Shown here: positions 8,886-16,381 of the stretch, one piece after another
How the letters are laid out: every line of letters starts with the position of its first letter
Position numbering within the stretch: position 1 is the stretch's first letter
Assembly (NCBI RefSeq): GCF_024204665.1
Contig: NZ_CP100355.1
Span: 310,001 to 374,000, forward strand
Length of the DNA stretch: 64,000 nucleotides
Reading direction: 5' to 3'
From: Natronosalvus rutilus
GTDB lineage: Archaea; Halobacteriota; Halobacteria; Halobacteriales; Natrialbaceae
Made by a program: the position numbers and the translations under genes
The notes under the pieces: generated by a model
Databases searched by the model: none
Seen by the model: the letters and a program-made list of their open reading frames with translations, nothing else
Told to the model about the DNA's origin: nothing

Positions 8886-9398
8886 TCTTTCACAACCCTC
8901 TCTGGTGCGTATCGATACCAGGCAAGCATAAAAGTATTGCTCAGGGTAATTCGCCCGACAGGAGACCGACAGCAGTCACCTGCGTCGACGCGACCCAACC
9001 TCGTCCAGGCCGGCCACCGGCGGCGAGAACCGAACCGGGAGGACGGAACGACGACGGTTAGCGGCGAGCGGTCGACTCTCGAGTGATTGGCGAACGCGGT
9101 CGGTTCATCGCTCGAGCAGCCTGCTCGATGTACCCGGGCCGTCCGCTTCGTTCGCCGTCCAGGTCGAAGCTCACGTACTCGAGTCGAATCTCACCACCGT
9201 TCAGCTGCGTTCAGCGATACCGATCGACAGTGATAAGATCTACGGCCGAACGTGGAACGGGAGGCCGGCTCAGATTCGAACCACGGTCGCGGCGAAGCCG
9301 CTCCCTGATTCGAACCTTCGCCTCATCATCGACTCCCACACTTCGATTACCTCGCGGCGCGTGCGCGTCGCTCGGCGGTGTGAGGTGCGGGAGTAGTA
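8886..9398. other. 513-bp gene-free stretch with livK promoter and tRNA-derived repeat
   Basis: The left end holds the livK promoter (minus strand, TATA-like element near 8927-8936). The rest shows no convincing gene. A short minus-strand open frame near 9070-9170 (containing FDLDGERSGRPGYIEQAARA) has protein-like composition but no proper start, and may be a remnant. At 9263-9281 there is a perfect copy of the last 19 bases of the neighbouring tRNA-Pro gene. Confidence 0.6.
9263..9281 (-). repeat. 19-bp duplicate of tRNA-Pro 3' end (att-like scar)
   Basis: GGCCGGCTCAGATTCGAAC occurs here and again at 9401-9419 inside the tRNA gene, in the same orientation and 138 bp apart. It covers acceptor-stem and T-arm bases, the segment that archaeal tyrosine-recombinase elements usually use and duplicate on integration. 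No integrase gene lies between the copies. Confidence 0.6.
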
Positions 9399-9471
9399 TG
9401 GGCCGGCTCAGATTCGAACTGAGGTTACGGCCACCCGAAGGCCGAAGGATACCAAGCTACCCCACCGGCCC
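9399..9471 (-). tRNA. tRNA-Pro (anticodon CGG)
   Basis: On the minus strand the gene begins GGGCCGG and ends CCGGCCC plus discriminator A, giving a perfect 7-bp acceptor stem. The anticodon arm is CGGCC-TTCGGGT-GGCCG with anticodon CGG, and the T-arm is CTCAG-TTCGAAT-CTGAG. Length is 73 nt with no intron, and CCA is not encoded. It reads proline codon CCG. Confidence 0.92.
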
Positions 9472-9522
9472 GCACTCGAGTTGAGGCCCGCCGACAGTTT
9501 AACGTTTGCGAATGGGTCCGGT

Positions 9523-10047
9523 TCAGGAAACGCGCGCCTCGAGCGTCTCACAGATCGCGGCCAGTTGGCGACGGGTCTCCCCCAGCGAGCCCGAGTTGTC
9601 CACCCGGTAGTGAGGCTCCGCTGGCGGCTCGAACTCCGACTCGAGGAGTTCGTAGACGGCGAAGTCGGCATCGCTCTCGTCACCCTCGCGTTCCGCGATA
9701 CGCGTACGGACAACGGACGTGTCACACTCGACGCGAACGAGTTCGAATCGGGCGTCTGCGTCCTCGGCGACCGCCCGCGCTCGCTCGCGAAGGGGTTCAC
9801 GGCGAAAGGTCCCGTCGACGACCGCGACGTCGTCGCGCTCGAGCGCCCTGGACGCGCGAGCGAGCGTCGCCTCGTAGGTCGCCTGCGTCTCCGTCTCGGT
9901 GTACTCCGGGTCGGGGAACCGATCCTTGCGCACGACGTCGGTGCGGACGAGGTCGGCCTCGAGTCGCTTCGTGAGGTCCGACGCGACGGTCGTTTTTCCG
10001 GTTCCGGGGAGCCCGCAGACGACGACGAGACGCTTCCGTTCGGACAT
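9523..10047 (-). CDS. P-loop kinase / AAA-type ATPase, gluconate-kinase-like
   Basis: 174 aa. Walker A GLPGTGKTT sits near residues 13-21, and the protein then follows the small-molecule kinase pattern: RTDVVRKDRF (substrate/LID side, about 35-44) and VAVVDGTFRREPLRERARA (Walker B-like DGTF near 78). Cytosolic kinases of this COG0645 type phosphorylate small molecules or nucleosides, but substrate specificity cannot be assigned. It is transcribed in the same direction as trmY, about 96 bp downstream. The start at 10047 gives a short MSERKRLVVVCG lead, which is normal. Confidence 0.8.
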   Translation of the reverse strand: MSERKRLVVVCGLPGTGKTTVASDLTKRLEADLVRTDVVRKDRFPDPEYTETETQATYEATLARASRALERDDVAVVDGTFRREPLRERARAVAEDADARFELVRVECDTSVVRTRIAEREGDESDADFAVYELLESEFEPPAEPHYRVDNSGSLGETRRQLAAICETLEARVS

Positions 10048-10143
10048 TTCGGGTTCGATGAGTGAATGGGACGGTGGGGGTTTGGCCTTTGCGCTTCGGT
10101 GCGGTTCGTGCGAATGGGGCGTTCGCGACGGCCGCGTGCCGGA

Positions 10144-10746
10144 TCAAACTCGCTCGTAGCCCTCGGTGTCGAGGTAGTGGTGCGCGACGGTGATCGCCTG
10201 GTCGGCGTGAAGCAGCGTCGGTCCGAGTCGAAGCCGTCGGTCGGCCGCCTCGGCGAGCAGGTCGACCTCCTCCTCGGTGAAGTCGTGGTGATCCGAGAGG
10301 ACGAATGTGGGGTCGGCGAGCGATTGTGGATCGGCGTCGACGATGGGATCACCGTCCTCGTGGAGTTGAATCACCGGCCCGTCCCCACCAACTGTCTCGA
10401 GCGTCCCGGCGAACCCACGTCGATACAGTTCGACGCCGGGGCTCGGTTCGGCGGGCAGTGCGCCGATGGCCTCCTCGCGGTGCTCGAGGGCCGTTCGGAC
10501 CAGCGCGGCGGTGCTTCGCTCGTCGGGGTTGAGGTTCCGGAGGTCGCGCCCGTCGAAGGTGATCGTGTAGGTGTCCTGGACGACGAGGTGGACCTGGACG
10601 TCGGTTCGGATGCCGTGGGAGGTGACGAACGCGGCGGTGATCGACCGGCAGAGGGCGTCGAGTCGGCCGGCGCCGCCGGCGAGGTCGGCGAGCGAGAAGT
10701 CGGCGTCGGTGGGGACGTTGTGGGCGATGAGGACGAACTGGCGCAT
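10144..10746 (-). CDS. trmY: tRNA (pseudouridine-54 N1)-methyltransferase TrmY
   Basis: 200 aa from the ATG at 10746 (MRQFVLIAHN), which matches the conserved TrmY N-terminus better than the ATG five codons earlier. The family stretch PTFVLSDHHDFTEEE near residues 150-165 forms part of the SPOUT knot region that binds SAM. The enzyme methylates pseudouridine 54 in the T-loop of archaeal tRNA, the archaeal counterpart of ribothymidine-54. It sits among other tRNA genes and a kinase with no obvious operon partner. Three imperfect GC-rich repeats lie upstream at about 10815-10895. Confidence 0.9.
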   Translation of the reverse strand: MRQFVLIAHNVPTDADFSLADLAGGAGRLDALCRSITAAFVTSHGIRTDVQVHLVVQDTYTITFDGRDLRNLNPDERSTAALVRTALEHREEAIGALPAEPSPGVELYRRGFAGTLETVGGDGPVIQLHEDGDPIVDADPQSLADPTFVLSDHHDFTEEEVDLLAEAADRRLRLGPTLLHADQAITVAHHYLDTEGYERV

Positions 10747-10814
10747 GCGGATACTCGACACTCGAGGTGCTGGGCGTGTATGGGTATCGATCGTCAGATT
10801 ACGCCAGTGGGCGG

Positions 10815-10895
10815 ATCGTCGGACCTCGCGTCAGTCGGCAGGTCGTCAGACTTCGCGCCAGTCAGCAATTCACCGAACCTCGCGTCAATCGTACA
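10815..10895. repeat. Three imperfect ~33-bp repeats between trmY and thrB
   Basis: The cores GACCTCGCGTCAGTCGGCA, GACTTCGCGCCAGTCAGCA and GAACCTCGCGTCAATCG recur with about 33-36 bp spacing. The last copy runs into the 3' end of thrB (stop at 10885). They contain no gene and no clear dyad, and the function is unknown. Confidence 0.4.
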
Positions 10896-11763
10896 GCGTC
10901 GCGCCTTGACCGATTCGGGTCTGGTAGGCCCGACTCTCGACGCCCGCGGCGTCGAACGTCTCGAGCATCGCGTCGGCCACTGCCCGCTGGTCGCTGGCCC
11001 GACAGACCGCCAGCAAGGACGGGCCGGCGCCGCTGACCGTCACGCCCGTCGCACCGGCGTCGAGAGCCGCTGCCCTGACGTCGTCGTAGCCGTCGATCAG
11101 GGCCGCTCGAGCGGGTGTGACCACGGGGTCGTCCATCCCTCGTCCGACGAGGTCGGGATCGTTTCGCGTCATTCCCACCGCGAGCGTCGCTGCGTTGCCC
11201 ACGGTTTCGGTGACGGCCGCTCGCGACGTCGACGAGGGGACGACCTCGCGGGCGTCGCGCGTCGAAACCACCATTTCGGGGAGACAGGCGACCAGCGACA
11301 GCGACGCGTCGACCTGCGTAATGCCGTCGTCGGTGACGACGGTGAACCCGCCCAGCAGCGACGGCGCGACGTTGTCGGCGTGAGCCTCCCCGGAGACGAG
11401 CGCCTCGCCCTCGGCGGCCGCCGAGACGAGCTCCGTTCGACTGTGTCCGAGGTCGTAAAGGGCGTTCAACGCGAGGGCGGCACCGGCGGCGCTCGCGGCC
11501 GAGGAGCCGAGCCCCGACGATGGGCGGACGCCCTTGTCGATGTGGATGTGTGCGGTCACCCCGAGCGCCTCCGCGACCGCCCCGACGGTGTTCGACTTCG
11601 GATCTTCCGGGATGTATGTGCTGCCGACGCCCGTCACCGAAATCGAGGTCTCCTCGGCGCGCTCGACTCGAACCACGTCCGCGGGCGTCTCGAGTGCGAG
11701 GCCGAATACGTCGTAGCCACTGCCGAGATTCGCGCTCGTCGCGGGCGCTCGCACGGTTCGCAT
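10885..11763 (-). CDS. thrB: Homoserine kinase ThrB (GHMP family)
   Basis: 292 aa from the ATG at 11763 (MRTVRAPATSANLGSGYD); the 26 codons of open frame before it are hydrophobic nonsense. The GHMP ATP loop is VRPSSGLGSSAASAAGAA (near residues 84-101), and the C-terminal GHMP motif is GVTVSGAGPSLLAVC. It phosphorylates L-homoserine with ATP, the step before threonine synthase, whose gene thrC is at 37.8 kb in this window. The two pathway genes are therefore unlinked. Family length is about 290-310, so the protein is complete. Confidence 0.93.
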   Translation of the reverse strand: MRTVRAPATSANLGSGYDVFGLALETPADVVRVERAEETSISVTGVGSTYIPEDPKSNTVGAVAEALGVTAHIHIDKGVRPSSGLGSSAASAAGAALALNALYDLGHSRTELVSAAAEGEALVSGEAHADNVAPSLLGGFTVVTDDGITQVDASLSLVACLPEMVVSTRDAREVVPSSTSRAAVTETVGNAATLAVGMTRNDPDLVGRGMDDPVVTPARAALIDGYDDVRAAALDAGATGVTVSGAGPSLLAVCRASDQRAVADAMLETFDAAGVESRAYQTRIGQGATLYD

Positions 11764-11835
11764 GGCGTGTCGTACCCACAGCGGCGGGAAAAAGGTAGCG
11801 AAGCGTGCGATGATCGCCGCTCGAGCCGCGGCTGT

Positions 11836-11889
11836 CGGCACCTATCGGGAGCTATCGGTCCAGAGTCAGCCGGCACCTATCGGGAGCTA
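11836..11889. repeat. Pair of 19-bp direct repeats upstream of thrB
   Basis: CGGCACCTATCGGGAGCTA is present at 11836-11854 and again at 11871-11889 with a 35-bp period. The spacing is a little over three helical turns. It lies about 75-125 bp before the thrB start, so it could be an operator pair or a slippage duplication. No protein is proposed to bind it. Confidence 0.5.
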
Positions 11890-11931
11890 CCGACCGCCTG
11901 CAGGCGGGGTCTATCTCCGGCTCGAAGCCGA

Positions 11932-12045
11932 TTACCGATGCTCGCCGAGTCGTCTAAAGTGGACGTGGAGAGAGAGCCCCGCGAGCCCGGTCGCGATCAA
12001 GATGGCGTAGATCGCAACCTCGAGTACGGTTGGGAGAGGATCCAT
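11932..12045 (-). CDS. Small single-span membrane protein (37 aa)
   Basis: An ATG at 12045 on the minus strand opens 37 codons ending in TAA at 11932. The sequence begins MDPLPTVLEVAIYAILIAT and ends FRRLGEHR. Residues 8-28 form one uninterrupted hydrophobic helix followed by a positively charged tail, so a membrane protein with the tail inside is expected. It lies in the space between the MFS transporter and thrB, all on the same strand. No homolog is recognised, and the coding call rests on this very typical small-membrane-protein layout. Confidence 0.45.
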   Translation of the reverse strand: MDPLPTVLEVAIYAILIATGLAGLSLHVHFRRLGEHR

Positions 12046-12123
12046 CACCCATCATTTGCGATCCGGGTGGTACAATCCCACGGCTGGATATGTGTACGCC
12101 TCAAGTACTGAAGCGGGTCAGTG

Positions 12124-13446
12124 CTACCTGTCGGCCGGTTCGTCGCGTTCGCCCTGCTCGTCGACACGGTCGATCTCGAGCGTCTCCTCGACCTGCGTTA
12201 TGACGAGTACTGCGCCGACCGCGGCGATCGCGCCGCCGAAGAGAAACGGCACCCGAAAGCCGTAGCCGACGAGCGTCCCGGAGGCGAAGGGGCCGAGGGC
12301 GATGCCGAACCCGAAGGCCATCGTCAGCACCGACAGTTTCGTCCCGGACTCGCCCGCGCCCGCGAGGTCACCTGCTAGCGCGAGCGAAGGGGCGAACACC
12401 ATCGCACCGGCGACGCCCTGGGCCAGGCGGGCGAGGAACATCGTCTCGGGGGTGAACGCGTACCCCTGCACGATCGTCGTCGGGATCAACAGGACCATCC
12501 CGGCGACGATGAACGGCCGTCGCCCGACCCGGTCGCTGGCCCGGCCGATCGGCGTCTGGAGGAGGATCTGCGCGATCACGAAGCCGGCGAACTGGAGCCC
12601 GAACCAGGTCGATCCCTGCTCGAGGCGAGCGTTGATCTGGGGCTGGAGCGTCGCGAACAGGGCGATCGAGCCCGCGAGAAAGAGCGTCGCGACGCCGAGG
12701 GTGAAGATCGGGTCGAGGAGGTGACGACCCGATCGGTCGAGAATAGCGATGGAGAGGTCCGACCCCGCGTCCGCCACCGTCGACTCGGGATCGGAGACCA
12801 GGACAGTGACCAGCAGGTAGCTCACCGCCGCGGTGACCGTCGCGACGTAAAAGGCCGCGTCGAACCCGTTGACGGCGACTCCGAGGCCGTTCGTCCCGGG
12901 GACCGACAGCGCATATGGCCCCGCGCTGACGACCACCCCGGCGGCGACCGGACCGGCACCGAAACCGATCAGCCGAAAGGTGTTGTAGACGCCCATGTTG
13001 CCGCCTCGATCCCGCGTGGTCGCGAGTTCGTTCACGAGCGCGATCGACGTCGGGACGATGAAGGCGACGCTCACGCCCTGCAGGCCGCGAATCAGGAACA
13101 GGTGCGCGTAGGTGTCGGCGAAGACGTACGCCAGGTTGGTCACGGCCAACCCGGCGAGGCCGACCAGGATGAACGCCTTTCGCTTGCCCGTTCGGTCGGA
13201 GTACCGCCCGGTGAACGGCTGGGCGCTGCTGTTGAGAAAGCCGTACAGCGAGAGGATCGTGCCGATGACGACGGCCTCCTCGAGACCGAACGCGTTTCCG
13301 GCGATCAGGTCGCTGCCGACGTACAGCGGGATGACGATGATCAGAAACGAGTTGCCGACGCCGTCGGCCATCCGGGCGAACGCGAGCGCCAGCACGCGCC
13401 GGTCGACGCGAAAGAGTGAGAGGAAGCGACCGACGATCGACAGCAT
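12124..13446 (-). CDS. MFS transporter
   Basis: 440 aa from the ATG at 13446 (MLSIVGRFLSLFRVDRR). About twelve hydrophobic segments form two halves. The loop between spans 2 and 3 carries the MFS motif A variant GRYSDRTGKRK, and its counterpart in the second half is GRASDRVGRRP. The charged middle region (about 215-240) is the usual central cytoplasmic loop. It resembles proton-coupled drug or metabolite exporters, but substrate is not readable. The reading frame extends upstream without membrane character, so the internal ATG is preferred. Confidence 0.88.
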   Translation of the reverse strand: MLSIVGRFLSLFRVDRRVLALAFARMADGVGNSFLIIVIPLYVGSDLIAGNAFGLEEAVVIGTILSLYGFLNSSAQPFTGRYSDRTGKRKAFILVGLAGLAVTNLAYVFADTYAHLFLIRGLQGVSVAFIVPTSIALVNELATTRDRGGNMGVYNTFRLIGFGAGPVAAGVVVSAGPYALSVPGTNGLGVAVNGFDAAFYVATVTAAVSYLLVTVLVSDPESTVADAGSDLSIAILDRSGRHLLDPIFTLGVATLFLAGSIALFATLQPQINARLEQGSTWFGLQFAGFVIAQILLQTPIGRASDRVGRRPFIVAGMVLLIPTTIVQGYAFTPETMFLARLAQGVAGAMVFAPSLALAGDLAGAGESGTKLSVLTMAFGFGIALGPFASGTLVGYGFRVPFLFGGAIAAVGAVLVITQVEETLEIDRVDEQGERDEPADR

Positions 13447-13582
13447 GCCTCCACCTCCGGGGACCAGCCGAGTAATCGTTCCGGAACCGGGTTCGCTTTC
13501 AGGAATCCAAAGCGTCCGCGGACGCCCCACCCGTTCGACCACGAACCAAAACGGCTACTCGCTGGCGGACGAATCCCCGCGT

Positions 13583-13993
13583 ATGATCTCTCGAGAGAGT
13601 CGCGTCCTGCTGGGGTCGATGGCGCTCGTCGCCGTCGTCATCCTCGGACTGGACCTCGTGACGGACGCGCTCGGATTGCCTCGCTGGTCGAGTCCGCTCT
13701 TTGGCTTCCTGGTGATTGTCGGCCTCGGCGTCGCCGCGCCGCAACTGTACCTCGCGCGCACCGACGACGACCGATCGCCCCTCACCCGGCTACGGATCGT
13801 GGTCTTCCTGACCGTCGTCTTCGGGTTCCTGTTCGTGGGAGCCGCCCAGGGACTCGAGCAGCTGGCGATCGTCGGCCTCACTGCCCTCACCGTCGTCGGC
13901 TGGTTCGGCTACGAGTTCCTGGTCGCGTTTCGTGCTGCAAGGGAGGATCCGTCTCGACTCCCCGACGTCGACGGCGGGCCGGGAAGCCCCTGA
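13583..13993 (+). CDS. Four-span membrane protein of unknown function (136 aa)
   Basis: The ATG at 13583 is preceded at short distance by the end of the divergent MFS region. Four hydrophobic segments lie near residues 8-26, 36-54, 69-90 and 92-110, joined by short loops. The tail REDPSRLPDVDGGPGSP is polar. No signal peptide or catalytic motif is visible. The next gene, a DUF1684 protein, starts 40 bp downstream, so the two may share a transcript. I do not recognise a family. Confidence 0.78.
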   Translation: MISRESRVLLGSMALVAVVILGLDLVTDALGLPRWSSPLFGFLVIVGLGVAAPQLYLARTDDDRSPLTRLRIVVFLTVVFGFLFVGAAQGLEQLAIVGLTALTVVGWFGYEFLVAFRAAREDPSRLPDVDGGPGSP

Positions 13994-14033
13994 GTACGGA
14001 AGGCATACCTGTCCGGCGGGCCAATCGGCGGCT

Positions 14034-14657
14034 ATGACGACCGACGACCCTGACCCTGGCTCCGCGAGCGGCCGCGGAGCCACTACCGACGTCGACCGCG
14101 AGGAGTACCGTCGAGCGCTCGAGGAAAAACGTGCCGAGAAGGACCGATTCTTCGGCGATCACCCCCAGTCGCCGGTTCCACCCGAGGACCGCGAGGACTT
14201 CGACGGCCTCGCGTACTTCGACCCGGACCTCGAGTACCGGGTGACGGCGACAGTCGACTTCGAGGACGACCCCGAGGCAGACCCCGTCGCGATGGAAACG
14301 ACCGCGGGACGCGAAGTGCGCTACCTCCGGGTCGCCATCCTTGCGTTCGACCTCGAGCGCGCGGATCCGGACCTCGCGGGGGGAAGGTACGAACTCACGG
14401 CCTACAGTCAGGACGGGAGTACCGACGAACTGTTCGTCCCGTTCCGGGACAAGACGACGGGACAGCAGAGTTACCGCGGCGGCCGGTACATGGAACTCGC
14501 GGTCGACGGCGACCTCGAGGACGGACAGGCCCTCGTCGTCGACTTCAACCTCGCGTACTCGCCGTTCTGTGCGTTCAGCGAGACGTTCGACTGTCCGCTC
14601 CCGCCCGAGAAGAACTGGCTCGAGGTGGCGATTCCGGCGGGAGAGAAGGCGTACTGA
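14034..14657 (+). CDS. DUF1684 family protein
   Basis: 207 aa from the ATG at 14034. The stretches EKDRFFGDHPQSPVP (about 36-50), GLAYFDPDLEYRV (about 61-73) and the C-terminal YSPFCAFSETFDCPLPPEKNWL are hallmarks of DUF1684 proteins. They have no signal peptide and no biochemical role that I know of. The core is conserved from bacteria to haloarchaea. The gene follows a small membrane protein by 40 bp on the same strand. The YSPFCAF and FDCPLPPE segments each hold a cysteine that may be structural. Confidence 0.87.
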   Translation: MTTDDPDPGSASGRGATTDVDREEYRRALEEKRAEKDRFFGDHPQSPVPPEDREDFDGLAYFDPDLEYRVTATVDFEDDPEADPVAMETTAGREVRYLRVAILAFDLERADPDLAGGRYELTAYSQDGSTDELFVPFRDKTTGQQSYRGGRYMELAVDGDLEDGQALVVDFNLAYSPFCAFSETFDCPLPPEKNWLEVAIPAGEKAY

Positions 14658-14717
14658 GTGGCAAGAGAATGCGTACTTAGCGGCGGGAGAAAGCGTGCTG
14701 AGAAGGGTTCGTTAGCG

Positions 14718-15398
14718 TCAGGGCGCGACGCCCACCGTCAGGAGCGTCCCGTACTCCCGGTACCGTTCGACCATGTCCTCGCGCGTCTCCCAGTCGTCGG
14801 TGGGGAAGGCGCTCTCGTCCGGGATCTCGGTCTCACGGTCGGGAATCGAGTCCTGTTCGGCGACGTACAGCCCCGCCTCCCGGAAGGCCTTCCGGTACTG
14901 GTCGCGACTCCAGCGGGTCATCTCCACCGAGATGTTGTCCTGCCAGCCGTGTGAGTGGACGTTCTCCTCGTAGTAGTTGACGGCGCAGTAGAAGGTCCCA
15001 CCCGGGCGAAGCACGCGGGCGACTTCCTCAAGCGCCTCGTGAGGGTCGGCGGCGTAGTAGAAGGCCTCCATCGTCCAGACGTGGTCGACGCTGTCGTCGG
15101 CGAACGGGAGGGACCCGAAGTCGCCGACGACGTAGCCGACGCGCGAATCGTCGGTGTAGCTTGCGGCGTTGCGGGCCATCTCGGGCGCTCCATCCAGGCC
15201 GTAGACGGCCCCGGCATCGTTCGTCTCCTGGAGGGCGCGTCCGGCGTAGCCGCTGCCACATCCCAGGTCGAGGACCGTCTCGCCCGCTTCGACCGGCATC
15301 CGCGCGAGCGCGTGTTTCGCCGTGTGCCAGTGGCGCGTCTCCATACCCTTGTCCCGGCCGTCAGCCGCCCACTCGTCGAACTCCTCGCGAACGCTCAT
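14718..15398 (-). CDS. Class I SAM-dependent methyltransferase
   Basis: 226 aa. Motif I is VLDLGCGSGYAG (near residues 42-53), with a binding acidic residue after beta-2 (VYGLDGAP), motif II GDFGSLPFADDSVDHVWTME and the post-II region EVARVLRPGGTFYCAVNYY. This is the Methyltransf_11 fold. Substrate is unknown, with no neighbouring biosynthetic genes to suggest one. It converges on the DUF1684 gene (60 bp between ends). A strong palindrome resembling an iron-repressor box lies 71 bp upstream of the start and could control this gene. Confidence 0.87.
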   Translation of the reverse strand: MSVREEFDEWAADGRDKGMETRHWHTAKHALARMPVEAGETVLDLGCGSGYAGRALQETNDAGAVYGLDGAPEMARNAASYTDDSRVGYVVGDFGSLPFADDSVDHVWTMEAFYYAADPHEALEEVARVLRPGGTFYCAVNYYEENVHSHGWQDNISVEMTRWSRDQYRKAFREAGLYVAEQDSIPDRETEIPDESAFPTDDWETREDMVERYREYGTLLTVGVAP

Positions 15399-15737
15399 GG
15401 TCTACGTCGAGCACGAGCGAGGAAAGGAATTTCCGTTTCGAGACGCGCTCGAGGCGCGACCGACACATTTTTTAGGACGGCCTAAAAAGATGGGAGTGGA
15501 GGGAGGTCGTACAGCCGAACCCGTGGGCATCGGGTGAGTGTCTGCCGTCCACTGAAGCCCTCCGTTCTGTCCCATTTCGTCCGACGAAGCGTACCGAGTC
15601 GAGAGTACCAAGTACGTCGGACACGCGAGCGAGAGAGGGCTCGCGTTCCCGTTGCGCTCGGTCGGACGGGAGTCGGAAACCGAACGCCAACGGACATCCG
15701 CATCCTTAAGTCAATCCCGGAACTTGTTCACGCCAGT
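15399..15737. other. 339-bp intergenic region with operator-like palindrome
   Basis: This is the divergent spacer between the methyltransferase and the RecA-like gene. It contains the palindrome at 15469-15488, a small hairpin near 15520-15535, and a TATA-like CTTAAG near 15701-15707 that fits the rightward gene. No open frame here has convincing composition. Confidence 0.6.
15469..15488. promoter_or_regulatory. Palindrome resembling a DtxR-family (iron repressor) operator
   Basis: TTTTTAGGACGGCCTAAAAA has 8-bp perfect arms (TTTTTAGG / CCTAAAAA) around a 4-bp spacer. The TTAGG...CCTAA core matches the layout of DtxR/IdeR-type metal-repressor sites, a family known in haloarchaea. It sits 71 bp before the methyltransferase start and 250 bp before the rightward gene. 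The protein that binds it is inferred, not shown. Confidence 0.5.
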
Positions 15738-16316
15738 ATGGAGTACGCGCTCGAAATCGAGGGGACGCCGGAGACCGTACCGGGGGGGACGGGGATTCTC
15801 CTCCTGCACCCGAGCACCGGCGAAACTGACCGCATCGACACCGACTTCCTGAAGACCGACACCGATTCGTTCCTCGTCGTCTCGACGCGAACCACCGCCC
15901 GCGAGGTCACCCAGAAACTCGAGTACTACGACGTCGACGAGTCCCGCGCCGTCATCCTGGACACGCTGAGCATCGAGCGGGGGTACTCCCGGCGCTCGAG
16001 CGACGACGTCCACTACGTCGCCGCCCCTGACGACGTCGACGGCATCGTCCGTCAGGTCGAGCGCTTCCTCGAGGAAAACGACGGAAAGGTACGGTTGAGT
16101 TTCGACTCGGTCACTGAACTCGCCTACTACGCCGGCGAAGACGCCGCCCTCGAGACCGTCGAACGACTGGTGGGGTTGCTCGAAGAACACGACGCCGTCG
16201 GCCTGTTTCACCTCTCCGAAGAGGTCCACGACGCCGACGTCGTCGATCAGTTCCGAGGGCTGTTCGCCGGTATCGTCGACCTCGACGAGGACGGGACCGT
16301 CACGGCGGAGTTCTGA
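15738..16316 (+). CDS. Haloarchaeal RecA/KaiC-like protein without Walker A (HTR-like)
   Basis: 192 aa from the ATG at 15738 (MEYALEIEG), about 30 nt after a TTAAG element. The pattern is that of a RecA-superfamily core: an acidic beta strand after a degenerate P-loop region (GGTGILLLHPSTGETDRI), SFLVVSTRTTAREV, AVILDTLSIERGYSRR, and a late segment RLSFDSVTELAYYAGED. It lacks the GxxxxGKT nucleotide-binding lysine, so it probably no longer hydrolyses ATP. Such proteins are often called HTR-like in haloarchaeal genomes. Role unknown; a signalling or regulatory partner of KaiC-like ATPases is a guess. Confidence 0.75.
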   Translation: MEYALEIEGTPETVPGGTGILLLHPSTGETDRIDTDFLKTDTDSFLVVSTRTTAREVTQKLEYYDVDESRAVILDTLSIERGYSRRSSDDVHYVAAPDDVDGIVRQVERFLEENDGKVRLSFDSVTELAYYAGEDAALETVERLVGLLEEHDAVGLFHLSEEVHDADVVDQFRGLFAGIVDLDEDGTVTAEF

Positions 16317-16381
16317 ACGCGGCTTCGTAGGCGCGAGTCTGCACTCGAGGCTTACGACTCAATTACTCACGCTTCGAGAGC

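Noticed and set aside
9300-9320. A second GATTCGAACC word near tRNA-Pro, considered as another tRNA copy
   Set aside because: Only 10 bases match and the flanks do not form a stem.
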